DNA of 53,762 bases, from contig MSHH01000074.1 of NCBI GenBank assembly GCA_001941075.1, positions 1 through 53,762 on the forward strand. Direction: 5' to 3'. A program made the position numbers and the translations under genes. Below, one piece after another: positions 1 to 7,486 of the stretch. The stretch is from Oscillospiraceae bacterium Zagget6. GTDB lineage: Bacteria > Bacillota > Clostridia > Oscillospirales > Oscillospiraceae. The stretch's first letter is position 1, and every line of letters starts with the position of its first letter. The notes under the pieces are model-generated. The model saw only the letters and a program-made list of their open reading frames with translations, was not told the origin of the DNA and searched no databases.

Positions 1-47
1 TGAGTAAAAGGGATAACCAGTTTATAGAATGGCGGCCACCGAAAGTC

Positions 48-61
48 AATAGCGCGCTATT
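48..61. repeat. 14-bp perfect palindrome in the left-end intergenic stretch
   Basis: The 14 bases read the same on both strands (AATAGCGCGCTATT). The palindrome lies downstream of the RNase M5-like gene. No T-tract follows on the minus strand, so a terminator role is not clear. Nothing else was recognised in bases 1-111. Confidence 0.4.
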
Positions 62-111
62 AAAACGAGTTGTAAACTTTTCATGTCGCCGCAGGTTCGA
101 CATGGAAAGGC

Positions 112-714
112 TCAGACGGTTTCCATTTGCTCCACTGTCGCAAGGAACTCCTCATAGGTCAGCAGCGTATTCAGTACTGGCACGAGGGCATTCGCTGTCA
201 GATGTTCCGGTAAATCCAGCGCCCGCAGCAATTCTTTCCGCCGCACGGCGCTGCCCGCTCCGCCGGAAAGCCCCGCCTGATACAAATCTAACTTGGTGAT
301 TTCGCGTCCGGCGGACTGGTCAGGGGCACTCTCCCCCAAAATCGTGGCCCCGCACCGGCGCAGGGCTTCCTCCAGCACGGCAGGGGACATCCCCTCTACC
401 CCCAGTTTGCCCTCCTTACCGGGGGCTTTTTTGCGCTTTTCTTTGCCGTATACGTCGGGGATGTAGCACTGCTTCACCTGCTCCGGGGGAAGGATGCCTT
501 TCAGGTGGTTCCGAATGACGAACCCCGCCCCATCGCTGTCGGTCAGAATAATGAGTCCCCGACGGGCGGCCACTCGCCGCAGCAGGTCCGCCTGGTCCTT
601 CCGGCGAAAGATTTGGAACCCGTCTGTGGTCAAAATCAGGGTGTCCACCAGCTGGGAGAGGGTGTTTTTGTCGTAACGGCCCTCCACTACAATGGCCTCT
701 TTCAGTTTTAACAT
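112..714 (-). CDS. rnmV: RNase M5-like Toprim/DUF4093 protein
   Basis: This 200-residue protein has an N-terminal Toprim nuclease fold. The motif VVEGRYD places the catalytic Glu at residue 11, and LTDSDGAG supplies the metal-binding Asp59 and Asp61. RNase M5 uses this fold to mature 5S rRNA in Firmicutes. The C-terminal half matches what I know as DUF4093 in clostridia rather than the classical Bacillus M5 tail, so 5S processing is inferred. It is the last gene of comEC-holA-rnmV and its ATG lies 1 nt after the holA stop, indicating co-transcription. The usual ksgA neighbour is not present within the window. Confidence 0.75.
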   Translation of the reverse strand: MLKLKEAIVVEGRYDKNTLSQLVDTLILTTDGFQIFRRKDQADLLRRVAARRGLIILTDSDGAGFVIRNHLKGILPPEQVKQCYIPDVYGKEKRKKAPGKEGKLGVEGMSPAVLEEALRRCGATILGESAPDQSAGREITKLDLYQAGLSGGAGSAVRRKELLRALDLPEHLTANALVPVLNTLLTYEEFLATVEQMETV

Positions 715-715
715 C

Positions 716-1753
716 TTAACCCCCGTTCGCCAGCCGGAGCAGCAGCTCGGTCAACAGCTCCTCGTTGTCCAGACCGCTGGACTTCATAGCCAGGTCTGTT
801 TCCGCGCAGAGGGTCACCGCCCTGCGGCACCAGCCCAAATTGAACTGCCGTGCGGCGTTCATCAGCTTTCGCGCCTGCCAGTCGCTGCGGATGTCCCACA
901 GCGCCGCTAAGTCCCCCTGCCCCTTCCGATTCTCCAGCGCCAGCCGCGCCGACCACAACTGCCGCATCTGGCGGCCCAAGACAGAGAGAATCATAATGGG
1001 TTCCGTGTGCATCAGGTACAGGTCGGAGAGGATCTCCGCTGCCCGGCGGAAGTTTCTGGCGCTGATGGCGTCGGTCATCTGGAACACCCGCGCATCCAGC
1101 ACCGGGTCGGCCACCGCGTCGATGTCCGCCTTTTGGATGTTGGTACCCGCAGCGTAGTTGGCGATTTTGTCTATTTCGCTCTGCAAGCCGGTCATCAGGC
1201 CCCCGCAGAGGAAGGTCAGATACTCTGCCGTGCCCATGTCGATCTCCTTGCTGTAGGCTTTGAACCGACGGCGCACCCAGGCGTTCAGGTCGCTTTGACT
1301 TTGGGGTTGGAATTGGACCGCTGTGGACGTCTTTTTGACCAGCTTGCCAAGCCGGGTGTTGCCCCCGGATTTGTATTCTAGCTGGTCAAAAACAAAAATC
1401 AGGCAGACGTACTCCGGCAGGTCGGAGAGCAGTTCTTCCAGCGCATTCCGGCGGCTCTCGTTTTTGTAGAGGTCATAATCATAGACCAAAATCAGCGTCC
1501 GCTGGCTCATCATAGGAAAGACGTCCACCGCGTCAGCCAGCTCCCGCAGGTCCAAATCCTTCCCTTGGAAGATGTGGAGGTTGAAGCTCTCCATCCCCTC
1601 GGAGATGAGCTGCTTTTGGACCTTTTTGAGGTAGGAATCCCGCAGGTAGTCCTCTTCCCCGTAGAAAAGGTAACAGGTTCCCAGATTTCCGGCGGAAAGC
1701 TCTTTTTTCAGCTGTACAAGCCCGGCGTCCGGGCCGTTTTTCTTTGCCGCCAT
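716..1753 (-). CDS. holA: DNA polymerase III delta subunit
   Basis: At 345 residues this is the normal size for HolA, the clamp-loader subunit that opens the sliding clamp. The N-terminal region contains the CYLFYGEEDYLRD element, the degenerate P-loop-like start of delta subunits. The middle contains a QMTDAISARNFRRA segment typical of domain III. The start is supported by a GGAGGAG Shine-Dalgarno 5 nt upstream of the ATG. The gene begins 1 nt after the comEC stop codon, a pairing that recurs in Firmicutes, and is followed directly by rnmV. Confidence 0.9.
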   Translation of the reverse strand: MAAKKNGPDAGLVQLKKELSAGNLGTCYLFYGEEDYLRDSYLKKVQKQLISEGMESFNLHIFQGKDLDLRELADAVDVFPMMSQRTLILVYDYDLYKNESRRNALEELLSDLPEYVCLIFVFDQLEYKSGGNTRLGKLVKKTSTAVQFQPQSQSDLNAWVRRRFKAYSKEIDMGTAEYLTFLCGGLMTGLQSEIDKIANYAAGTNIQKADIDAVADPVLDARVFQMTDAISARNFRRAAEILSDLYLMHTEPIMILSVLGRQMRQLWSARLALENRKGQGDLAALWDIRSDWQARKLMNAARQFNLGWCRRAVTLCAETDLAMKSSGLDNEELLTELLLRLANGG

Positions 1754-1754
1754 G

Positions 1755-3860
1755 TCACTCCTCCTCCCCGCTGATTTTGGATGCGGATACGGTCACGTTT
1801 CCCTGCAAATCGGTGCGGTAAACGGTACACCCCACCGCATCCAGCCGGTCCAGTGTCTCCTGGGTGGGGTGGCCGTAAGAATTGCCCGCTCCCACGGAGA
1901 TGATGGCCGTCTCCGGCTGCACCATGCTCAAAAACGCCTCGCCTGTGGAATACTTGGAACCGTGGTGTCCCACCACCAGCACGTCCACGGCGGAGAGATT
2001 CTGTTCCTCCGCCAGCAGCAGTTCTGTCTCGCTGTCCATGTCGCCGGTAATGAGTACCTCGAAGTTCTCCTCCCAGACCAGGGCAGAAAGGCCGCCGTTG
2101 TTGTCATCCTCCTGGGTCACCGGCGCGAAAATTTCAATCTCAGCGGAGCCAAAAGAAACCGTTGTGTCCTCGGTCACCCTCATTAGCTCCACCTGGTATT
2201 CCTCTGCCAGCGCTTCGATCTCTGCCCAGTGGCCGCTCTCGTCCTCCAGGTCGGGGACGGCGATGACCTCTACCGTTACCCGTTCCAGCAGTTGGGACAC
2301 GCCGTCTATGTGGTCGCTGTCAAAGTGGGTCAGCATCAGCAGCTCTAACCGACTTTCTCCCACATCGCCCAGGGCATCTGCCAGTACATTTCCCGCGTCG
2401 TCGCCGCCACAGTCTACCGCCACGGCCTCCTGTTGGGAGAGGAAGAGAACGCTCTGTCCCTGTCCCACATCCAGCACTTGGACGGTCAGCCCTCCGGCGG
2501 TCAGGCTGAACCGGTTGAACCCAATCAGCAACGCCAGCAGCGCCACAAGGCCAGCGAAACACCGCCCCGCCCGCTTCCGCCACTGGGGACGGAATAGCAA
2601 AAGAAGCACCACGGCGTACACCGCCGCCAGCCAAACGCAATAACTGGCGGTGTGGCTGGTCAGGGAGCTGTAGGGCAGCCGGGAGAGAAGGTCCACCACG
2701 CCGAAGAAGTACGCAAAGAGCGCCTTCACTGGCAGCGTCACCAGCCAGGCCAGAGGCATACTCAGGAAGGACAGCCCCAGGGTCAACAGGCCGCCGCCGA
2801 ACAGCAGCGTCACCGACCACAGCACCAGCAGATTTGCCAGCGGCGCAATCAGGGAAATGGTCTCAAAGTAGTACATACTGATGGGGAGGGTCAACACCGT
2901 TGCCCCCGCCGTGACCGAGACGCAGCCGCAGACCCATCTCTTGATGCCTTTCCCCAGTTTGCCAGTTGGTTTGGGGCTGCGCTCCAGCATCCACTGGTTC
3001 AGCCGCTGGGTCACAAGGAAAATCCCCGCCACAGCGGTGAACGACAGCTGCAACCCCACGCTGTTGATGGAAAAGGGATTGCACATTAGAAGCAGGAGCA
3101 GCGCCACCCCCAACGACCAGGGGCCGTCGCTGTCCCGGCGGAAGAAGGGAGCCAGCAGCGCTGAAAGGCCCATCACCGTGGCTCGGACCACAGACGGTCC
3201 CGCCCCAGTCAGCAGACAGAAGAACAGCAGCACAGGAACCGCCAGCAACGATTTGACCCGCCGGTCTCCCGGCAGCAACAGGAATCCCCCGATGAGCAGC
3301 GAGACGTGGAGGCCGGACACCGCCACCAGATGGCGCAGCCCGGTTCGGCTGAGTTGGTCACCGACGGCGTCGGAAAGCTCCTCCTGCTCCCCGGTCAGGA
3401 GCGCCATTAGAACCCCTCCGCCGTCGCCGGGATAAAGCGCCTTCACCCGCTCCTGCATGGCTTTTGCCGCTGCTTGGGGCAAAAACCGGAGGGGTATCTC
3501 ATCGTTAGGCGTGACCGTCAGCTCCGTCACCTTGCTGCTGACGGCGAAAATGCCCCTGGAGGTGTAGTAGGTGGGCGCGTCGGCATAGGCTTTCTGCGGG
3601 GAAATTATTGTAGCCGTGACATCCAGCCTATCGCCGGGCTTTACCTCAGCGCAGTCCAGGCTGGTGTAAATGCGAGTGCGCACCTTCGCGCCGGAAGGCG
3701 TTTGCAGAGCCACATCCAACTGACTGCCCCAAGTGGTTTCGCCGGGGTAGTCCAACGCCACCGCCGTATAGGTCCCCGTCTGATTCCACAGCCGCTGGGC
3801 TGGACGGACACGGAAGATTCCGTAAAGGCCAAACCACAGCAGCATGGCGGCCATGCCCAA
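1755..3860 (-). CDS. comEC: ComEC/Rec2 DNA-uptake channel, 5' end interrupted by amber codon
   Basis: ComEC forms the membrane channel that takes up single-stranded DNA in transformation. The 701 visible residues hold, in order, an OB-like soluble segment, the multi-spanning Competence domain (about residues 160-430) and a C-terminal metallo-beta-lactamase-like domain with the HFDSDHIDG motif. The first in-frame start, a TTG at 3860, lacks a Shine-Dalgarno and begins inside what should be the second membrane helix. Immediately upstream in the same frame is a TAG (3867-3869), and beyond it the frame continues with a plausible first membrane helix. The gene is therefore either a pseudogene, a restart product or a sequence error. 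holA follows by 1 nt. Confidence 0.85.
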   Translation of the reverse strand: MGMAAMLLWFGLYGIFRVRPAQRLWNQTGTYTAVALDYPGETTWGSQLDVALQTPSGAKVRTRIYTSLDCAEVKPGDRLDVTATIISPQKAYADAPTYYTSRGIFAVSSKVTELTVTPNDEIPLRFLPQAAAKAMQERVKALYPGDGGGVLMALLTGEQEELSDAVGDQLSRTGLRHLVAVSGLHVSLLIGGFLLLPGDRRVKSLLAVPVLLFFCLLTGAGPSVVRATVMGLSALLAPFFRRDSDGPWSLGVALLLLLMCNPFSINSVGLQLSFTAVAGIFLVTQRLNQWMLERSPKPTGKLGKGIKRWVCGCVSVTAGATVLTLPISMYYFETISLIAPLANLLVLWSVTLLFGGGLLTLGLSFLSMPLAWLVTLPVKALFAYFFGVVDLLSRLPYSSLTSHTASYCVWLAAVYAVVLLLLFRPQWRKRAGRCFAGLVALLALLIGFNRFSLTAGGLTVQVLDVGQGQSVLFLSQQEAVAVDCGGDDAGNVLADALGDVGESRLELLMLTHFDSDHIDGVSQLLERVTVEVIAVPDLEDESGHWAEIEALAEEYQVELMRVTEDTTVSFGSAEIEIFAPVTQEDDNNGGLSALVWEENFEVLITGDMDSETELLLAEEQNLSAVDVLVVGHHGSKYSTGEAFLSMVQPETAIISVGAGNSYGHPTQETLDRLDAVGCTVYRTDLQGNVTVSASKISGEEE

Positions 3861-3866
3861 AGCGAA

Positions 3867-4022
3867 CTAGTTGTAGAGCTTCACCGTCCACGCTTTCCGC
3901 TCAAGGTAGAAGTAAAACAATCCCACCACACCCAGCGGAAAGCTCAGCCACCAGGCATAGGTCTGAGTGACCAGCAGGCAGGCAATCGCTGCCCCGGCCA
4001 GGAACGCCCACCGCCGCTTCAC
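3867..4022 (-). pseudogene. Detached N-terminal fragment of comEC
   Basis: This is in frame with the comEC body and ends at the TAG at 3867-3869. It encodes about 51 residues from a GTG at 4022: a basic start (VKRRWAFLAGAA), a hydrophobic stretch, a WWLSFPLGVVG segment and a basic loop. This is the usual layout of the ComEC N-terminus. The codons just after the TAG continue as a hydrophobic helix, so a single substitution would restore one reading frame. The exact start is uncertain. A 16-codon ORF from an upstream ATG ends in a GTGA overlap with this GTG. Confidence 0.55.
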
Positions 4023-4100
4023 CGGCTGCGCGGCGTCCCAGGCCGCAAATTCTCTCTCGTTTTCTCCATTTCCGCTCTCTCACTGTTGTTTTGTGTCAAC

Positions 4101-4132
4101 AGCATTGCCGCAGCGTTCGCTGCGGCAATGCT
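4101..4132. terminator. 15-bp perfect hairpin between HIT gene and comEC
   Basis: The two 15-base arms (4101-4115 and 4118-4132) are fully complementary with a 2-base centre. A six-T run follows on the plus strand (4140-4145). On the minus strand, where the genes lie, the A-rich run precedes the stem and no U-tract follows. It probably separates the alaS-HIT unit from comEC, but termination efficiency cannot be judged. Confidence 0.5.
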
Positions 4133-4153
4133 GCGCTATTTTTTGATTGGAAC

Positions 4154-4489
4154 TCAGCCCGGAGGCCAGGTCATGTCCCGTCCGGACAGCACATGGAAGT
4201 GCAGGTGGTGGACGCTCTGCCCCGCCTGGTCGCCGCAGTTGGAGACCACGCGGAAGTCGGTGATACCCAGCTCGGCGGTCACTTTGGCGATGACCTCAAA
4301 GCAGTGGGCCACCACAGCGGAATTCTCCTCCGTGACCGCGCCCGCAGAGGGGATGTGCTCCTTGGGGATTACCAGGAAGTGGACTGGGGCCTGAGGGTCG
4401 ATGTCGTAAAAGGCATAGACCTGGTCGTCCTCGTAGACCTTCTTGGAAGGAACGTCCCCGCTGACGATGGAACAAAACAGACAATCCAT
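4154..4489 (-). CDS. HIT-family nucleotide hydrolase (HinT-like)
   Basis: This 111-residue protein has the histidine-triad motif HLHFHVL (His95, His97, His99), which hydrolyses phosphoramidate bonds on AMP or GMP derivatives. Cys3 and Cys6 with an upstream His form the zinc site common to bacterial Hint proteins. The length is right for the family. A GGAGG Shine-Dalgarno supports the ATG at 4489. It lies 45 nt after alaS and is probably co-transcribed. Hint proteins are known to act on lysyl-AMP formed by aminoacyl-tRNA synthetases, but the link to AlaS here is only positional. Confidence 0.9.
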   Translation of the reverse strand: MDCLFCSIVSGDVPSKKVYEDDQVYAFYDIDPQAPVHFLVIPKEHIPSAGAVTEENSAVVAHCFEVIAKVTAELGITDFRVVSNCGDQAGQSVHHLHFHVLSGRDMTWPPG

Positions 4490-4534
4490 AGTTGTTATCC
4501 TCCTTTTTGATGAATTATTGCAACTTTTGGTTGG

Positions 4535-7177
4535 TTACTTTAATTTACTGGCGACGAAATCGTCCACTGTGGCCAGCGCGTCGTCCAGCTTGAGGACATC
4601 CTTGCCACCGCCCATGGCGGAGTCGGGCTTGCCGCCGCCGGAGCCGCCGCACACCTTGGTGACGCTCTTGATGACGTCTCCCGCTTTGACACCGGCCTTG
4701 ACTGCCTCCTTGCCGCAGACAGCCAGGAAGGAGAGCTTCTCTCCGTTGACCGCCGACAGGACGGCCACCACGTTGGGCTGCTTGTCCCGGAGGAAGTCGC
4801 CCATCTTCCGCAGCTCCGGCACGGCCACAGCGCCCAGGTTGGCGGTGACCACCTTCAAGCTGCCCACATCATGGGCCGCCGCCAGGAAGGAGCGGGCTTC
4901 GCCAAGGGCCTCTTTGCTCTTGTACTGCTCGATGGACTTCTTCATATCCCGAATCTCGTCCATCTGGCCGTGGATGCGCTGGGCCAAGTCATCGGGCTTG
5001 ACCTTGAGTAGCGCCGCCGCTTCAAAGAAGTGCTGCTGCATCTCCAGCTGGCCCTCCACGTTGCGCTTTCCGGTGACGGCCTCGATGCGGCGAACGCCGG
5101 AGGCTACGGAGCCTTCGCTGAGGATGTGGAAGGAGCCGACCTTGGCGGTGTTGTCCAGGTGGGTGCCGCCGCAAAGCTCCACGGAGTAGCCGCTCATGTT
5201 GACCACCCGGACCACGTCGCCGTACTTCTCGGAGAACAGGGCCATAGCGCCCATCTCTTTGGCCTCGTCGATGGGCATTTCCTTGGTTTCGATGTCCAGG
5301 CCCTCCAGAATGGAGTCGTTGACCAGCTCTTCGATCTTTACCAGTTCCTCGTGGGTGATGGCGGCGAAGTGGGTGAAGTCAAACCGCAGGTAGTCCGGCT
5401 CCACCAGAGAACCGGCCTGCTGGACGTGGTCGCCCAGAACGGTTTGCAGGGCTTTCTGCATCAGGTGGGTGGCGGAGTGGGCGCGGGCAATGGCCTTACG
5501 GCGCTCTATGTCCAGCGTGGCGGTCACCACGTCGTCCACGGAGAAGGAGCCGTTTGTCACCTCGCCGTAGTGGAGGTACTTCCCGGCCTTGGTCTTTTGG
5601 GTGTCCGTCACAACAAAGGCGGACTCTCCGCAGGAGATGACGCCGTGGTCTCCCACCTGGCCGCCCATCTCCGCGTAGAAGGGAGTCTGGTCCAGCACCA
5701 GGATGCCCTTCTTCCCGGCAGAGATGGTGCCGCAGGGTTCCTCGTCCTCCACGATGGCGATGATCTTCCCTTGAGCCGCTTGGTCGGTGTAGCCCAGGAA
5801 GGTAGTGGGGGTTTTGTCCACGTCGCCCAGGTCGATGCGCTCCCAGCCCAGGTCGCCCAGAGCCTTCCGCGCTTCTCTGGCGCGAACCTTCTGGGCCTCC
5901 ATCTCGGCGGCAAAGCCCTCCTGGTCTACGGTCATGCCCTCGTCTTGACACATTTCAATGGTCAGATCGATGGGGAAGCCGTAGGTGTCGTAGAGTTTGA
6001 AAGCGTCCGCGCCGGAGAAGGTCTTTTCACCCTTGGCCTTGTAGTCCGCCAGCCGGTCAGCGAAAATCTTCATGCCGCCGTCGATGGTGCGGCCAAAGTT
6101 CTCCTCCTCCAGCTTGATGATGCGGACGATATAGTCCCGCCGGGCCACTAGGTCGGGGTAAGCGTCCTGGTTCTCGTGGATAACGGTGTCGCAGACCTCA
6201 TAGAGGAAGGGGTGCGTCACCCCCAGCAACCGGCCATGCCGGGCGGCGCGGCGCAGCAGGCGGCGCAGCACATAGCCCCGGCCCTCGTTGCTGGGCAGCA
6301 CACCGTCAGCGATCATCATGGTGGCAGAGCGGATGTGGTCGGTGATGATGCGCAGGGACACGTCCTTCTCATAGCTTTCACCGTAGTGCGCGCCGGTGAT
6401 CTCGCTGACCTTGTTGGTAATGTTCATCACCGTGTCCACGTCGAACAGGGAATCCACGTCCTGGCAGACCACCGCCAGCCGCTCCAGGCCCATGCCGGTG
6501 TCGATGTTCTTCTGCTTCAGCTCGCTATAGTGGTTGTGGCCGTCGTTGTCGAACTGGGAAAAGACGTTGTTCCACACCTCCATATAGCGGTCACAGTCGC
6601 AGCCCACGGTGCAGCCTGGCTTGCCGCAGCCGTATTTGGGGCCGCGGTCATAGTAAATTTCGGAGCAGGGACCACAGGGGCCGGAGCCATGCTCCCAGAA
6701 GTTGTCCTCCTTGCCGAAACGGAAGATGCGCTCGGCAGGGATGCCGATGTCCTTGTTCCAAATCTCAAACGCCTCGTCGTCCTCCAGGTAGACGGAGGGA
6801 TAGAGCCGGTCCGGGTCGATGCCCACCCAGTCCGGGCTGGTCAGGAACTCCCAGGACCAGGCGATGGCCTCCTTCTTGAAGTAGTCGCCAAAGGAGAAGT
6901 TGCCCAGCATCTCAAAGTAGGTGCCGTGGCGGGCGGTCTTTCCGATGTTCTCGATGTCGCCGGTGCGGATGCACTTCTGACAGGTGGTGACGCGGGTGCG
7001 AGGCGGCGTCTGGTCCCCGGTGAACCAGGGCTTCATGGGGGCCATACCGGAGTTGATGAGCAGCAGAGAAGCGTCGTTTTGGGGAATCAGGGAAAAGCTG
7101 GGCAGCCGGAGATGGCCCTTCGTCTCAAAGAAGGACAAAAACATCTCCCGCAGCTCGTTTACGCCAAAGGGTTTCAT
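4535..7177 (-). CDS. alaS: Alanyl-tRNA synthetase
   Basis: The 880-residue class II synthetase charges tRNA-Ala. The catalytic core carries GMAPMKPWF and the TYFEMLGNFSFGDYF motif. The editing domain has HSATH and CGGTH, which bind the zinc needed to clear Ser/Gly-tRNA-Ala. A C-Ala glycine-rich end (CGGSGGGKPDSAMGGG) is present. I chose the ATG at 7177 because a GGAGG lies 8 nt upstream and the protein then begins MKPFGVNELREMF, as in the family. The frame stays open further upstream, but that part is the T-box RNA leader and is not coding. Expression is controlled by that T-box. Confidence 0.97.
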   Translation of the reverse strand: MKPFGVNELREMFLSFFETKGHLRLPSFSLIPQNDASLLLINSGMAPMKPWFTGDQTPPRTRVTTCQKCIRTGDIENIGKTARHGTYFEMLGNFSFGDYFKKEAIAWSWEFLTSPDWVGIDPDRLYPSVYLEDDEAFEIWNKDIGIPAERIFRFGKEDNFWEHGSGPCGPCSEIYYDRGPKYGCGKPGCTVGCDCDRYMEVWNNVFSQFDNDGHNHYSELKQKNIDTGMGLERLAVVCQDVDSLFDVDTVMNITNKVSEITGAHYGESYEKDVSLRIITDHIRSATMMIADGVLPSNEGRGYVLRRLLRRAARHGRLLGVTHPFLYEVCDTVIHENQDAYPDLVARRDYIVRIIKLEEENFGRTIDGGMKIFADRLADYKAKGEKTFSGADAFKLYDTYGFPIDLTIEMCQDEGMTVDQEGFAAEMEAQKVRAREARKALGDLGWERIDLGDVDKTPTTFLGYTDQAAQGKIIAIVEDEEPCGTISAGKKGILVLDQTPFYAEMGGQVGDHGVISCGESAFVVTDTQKTKAGKYLHYGEVTNGSFSVDDVVTATLDIERRKAIARAHSATHLMQKALQTVLGDHVQQAGSLVEPDYLRFDFTHFAAITHEELVKIEELVNDSILEGLDIETKEMPIDEAKEMGAMALFSEKYGDVVRVVNMSGYSVELCGGTHLDNTAKVGSFHILSEGSVASGVRRIEAVTGKRNVEGQLEMQQHFFEAAALLKVKPDDLAQRIHGQMDEIRDMKKSIEQYKSKEALGEARSFLAAAHDVGSLKVVTANLGAVAVPELRKMGDFLRDKQPNVVAVLSAVNGEKLSFLAVCGKEAVKAGVKAGDVIKSVTKVCGGSGGGKPDSAMGGGKDVLKLDDALATVDDFVASKLK

Positions 7178-7218
7178 AGAAATACCTCCAAGTTTTCTCA
7201 AGTCAGGGCACACAACCG

Positions 7219-7445
7219 AAAAAACCGCCCCTGATCGCTCAGGGGCGGAATGATCCACGGTACCACCCTGATGATCCGGCATAAAGCGCCGAATCGCTCA
7301 GTTCATCCGCTAACGGGGATGGGGCGTCCCGGTCCTCCCGGGCGGCTCAAAAGTGGCTGCTGAACGGTCCTGCCGCGGGGCTTTCACCAATCCCCCGCTC
7401 TCTTTGGACGTTTCCGCACAGCTCGTTTTCTCACAGCCGATTTAC
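7219..7445 (-). ncRNA. T-box riboswitch leader of alaS
   Basis: The leader holds the classical T-box sequence AGGGTGGTACCGTGG (7255-7269), the antiterminator element that pairs with the uncharged tRNA acceptor end. It is followed by a strong intrinsic terminator: stem 7225-7248 (CCGCCCCTGA arm), then six T residues (7219-7224). Upstream lies a long Stem I with a GGTGAAAG apical element (7382-7389). By folding Stem I by eye, the specifier codon is probably GCC at 7355-7357, followed by A, which matches alanine. The leader starts just after the promoter at 7452-7479. Uncharged tRNA-Ala should permit read-through into alaS. Confidence 0.95.
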
Positions 7446-7451
7446 GGTATT

Positions 7452-7479
7452 ATTTTATCACGGGAATCTGACTTGTCAA
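7452..7479 (-). promoter_or_regulatory. Sigma-A promoter of alaS T-box transcript
   Basis: A perfect -35 TTGACA (7474-7479) and a -10 TAAAAT (7452-7457) are separated by 16 nt. The expected start near 7445 gives the complete T-box leader. Confidence 0.8.
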
Positions 7480-7486
7480 GGGTCGT

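Noticed and set aside
84-105. Possible tRNA T-arm (GGTTCGAC)
   Set aside because: No matching stem, anticodon arm or acceptor stem could be built around it on either strand.
5030-6151. Long open frame on the plus strand opposite alaS
   Set aside because: It is antisense to well-conserved alaS codons, has low-complexity Gly/Val/His-rich composition and no ribosome site. It is a product of high GC at third positions.
7178-7282. N-terminal extension of AlaS
   Set aside because: The open frame runs through the T-box and terminator RNA. The ATG at 7177 has a proper Shine-Dalgarno and the conserved start.
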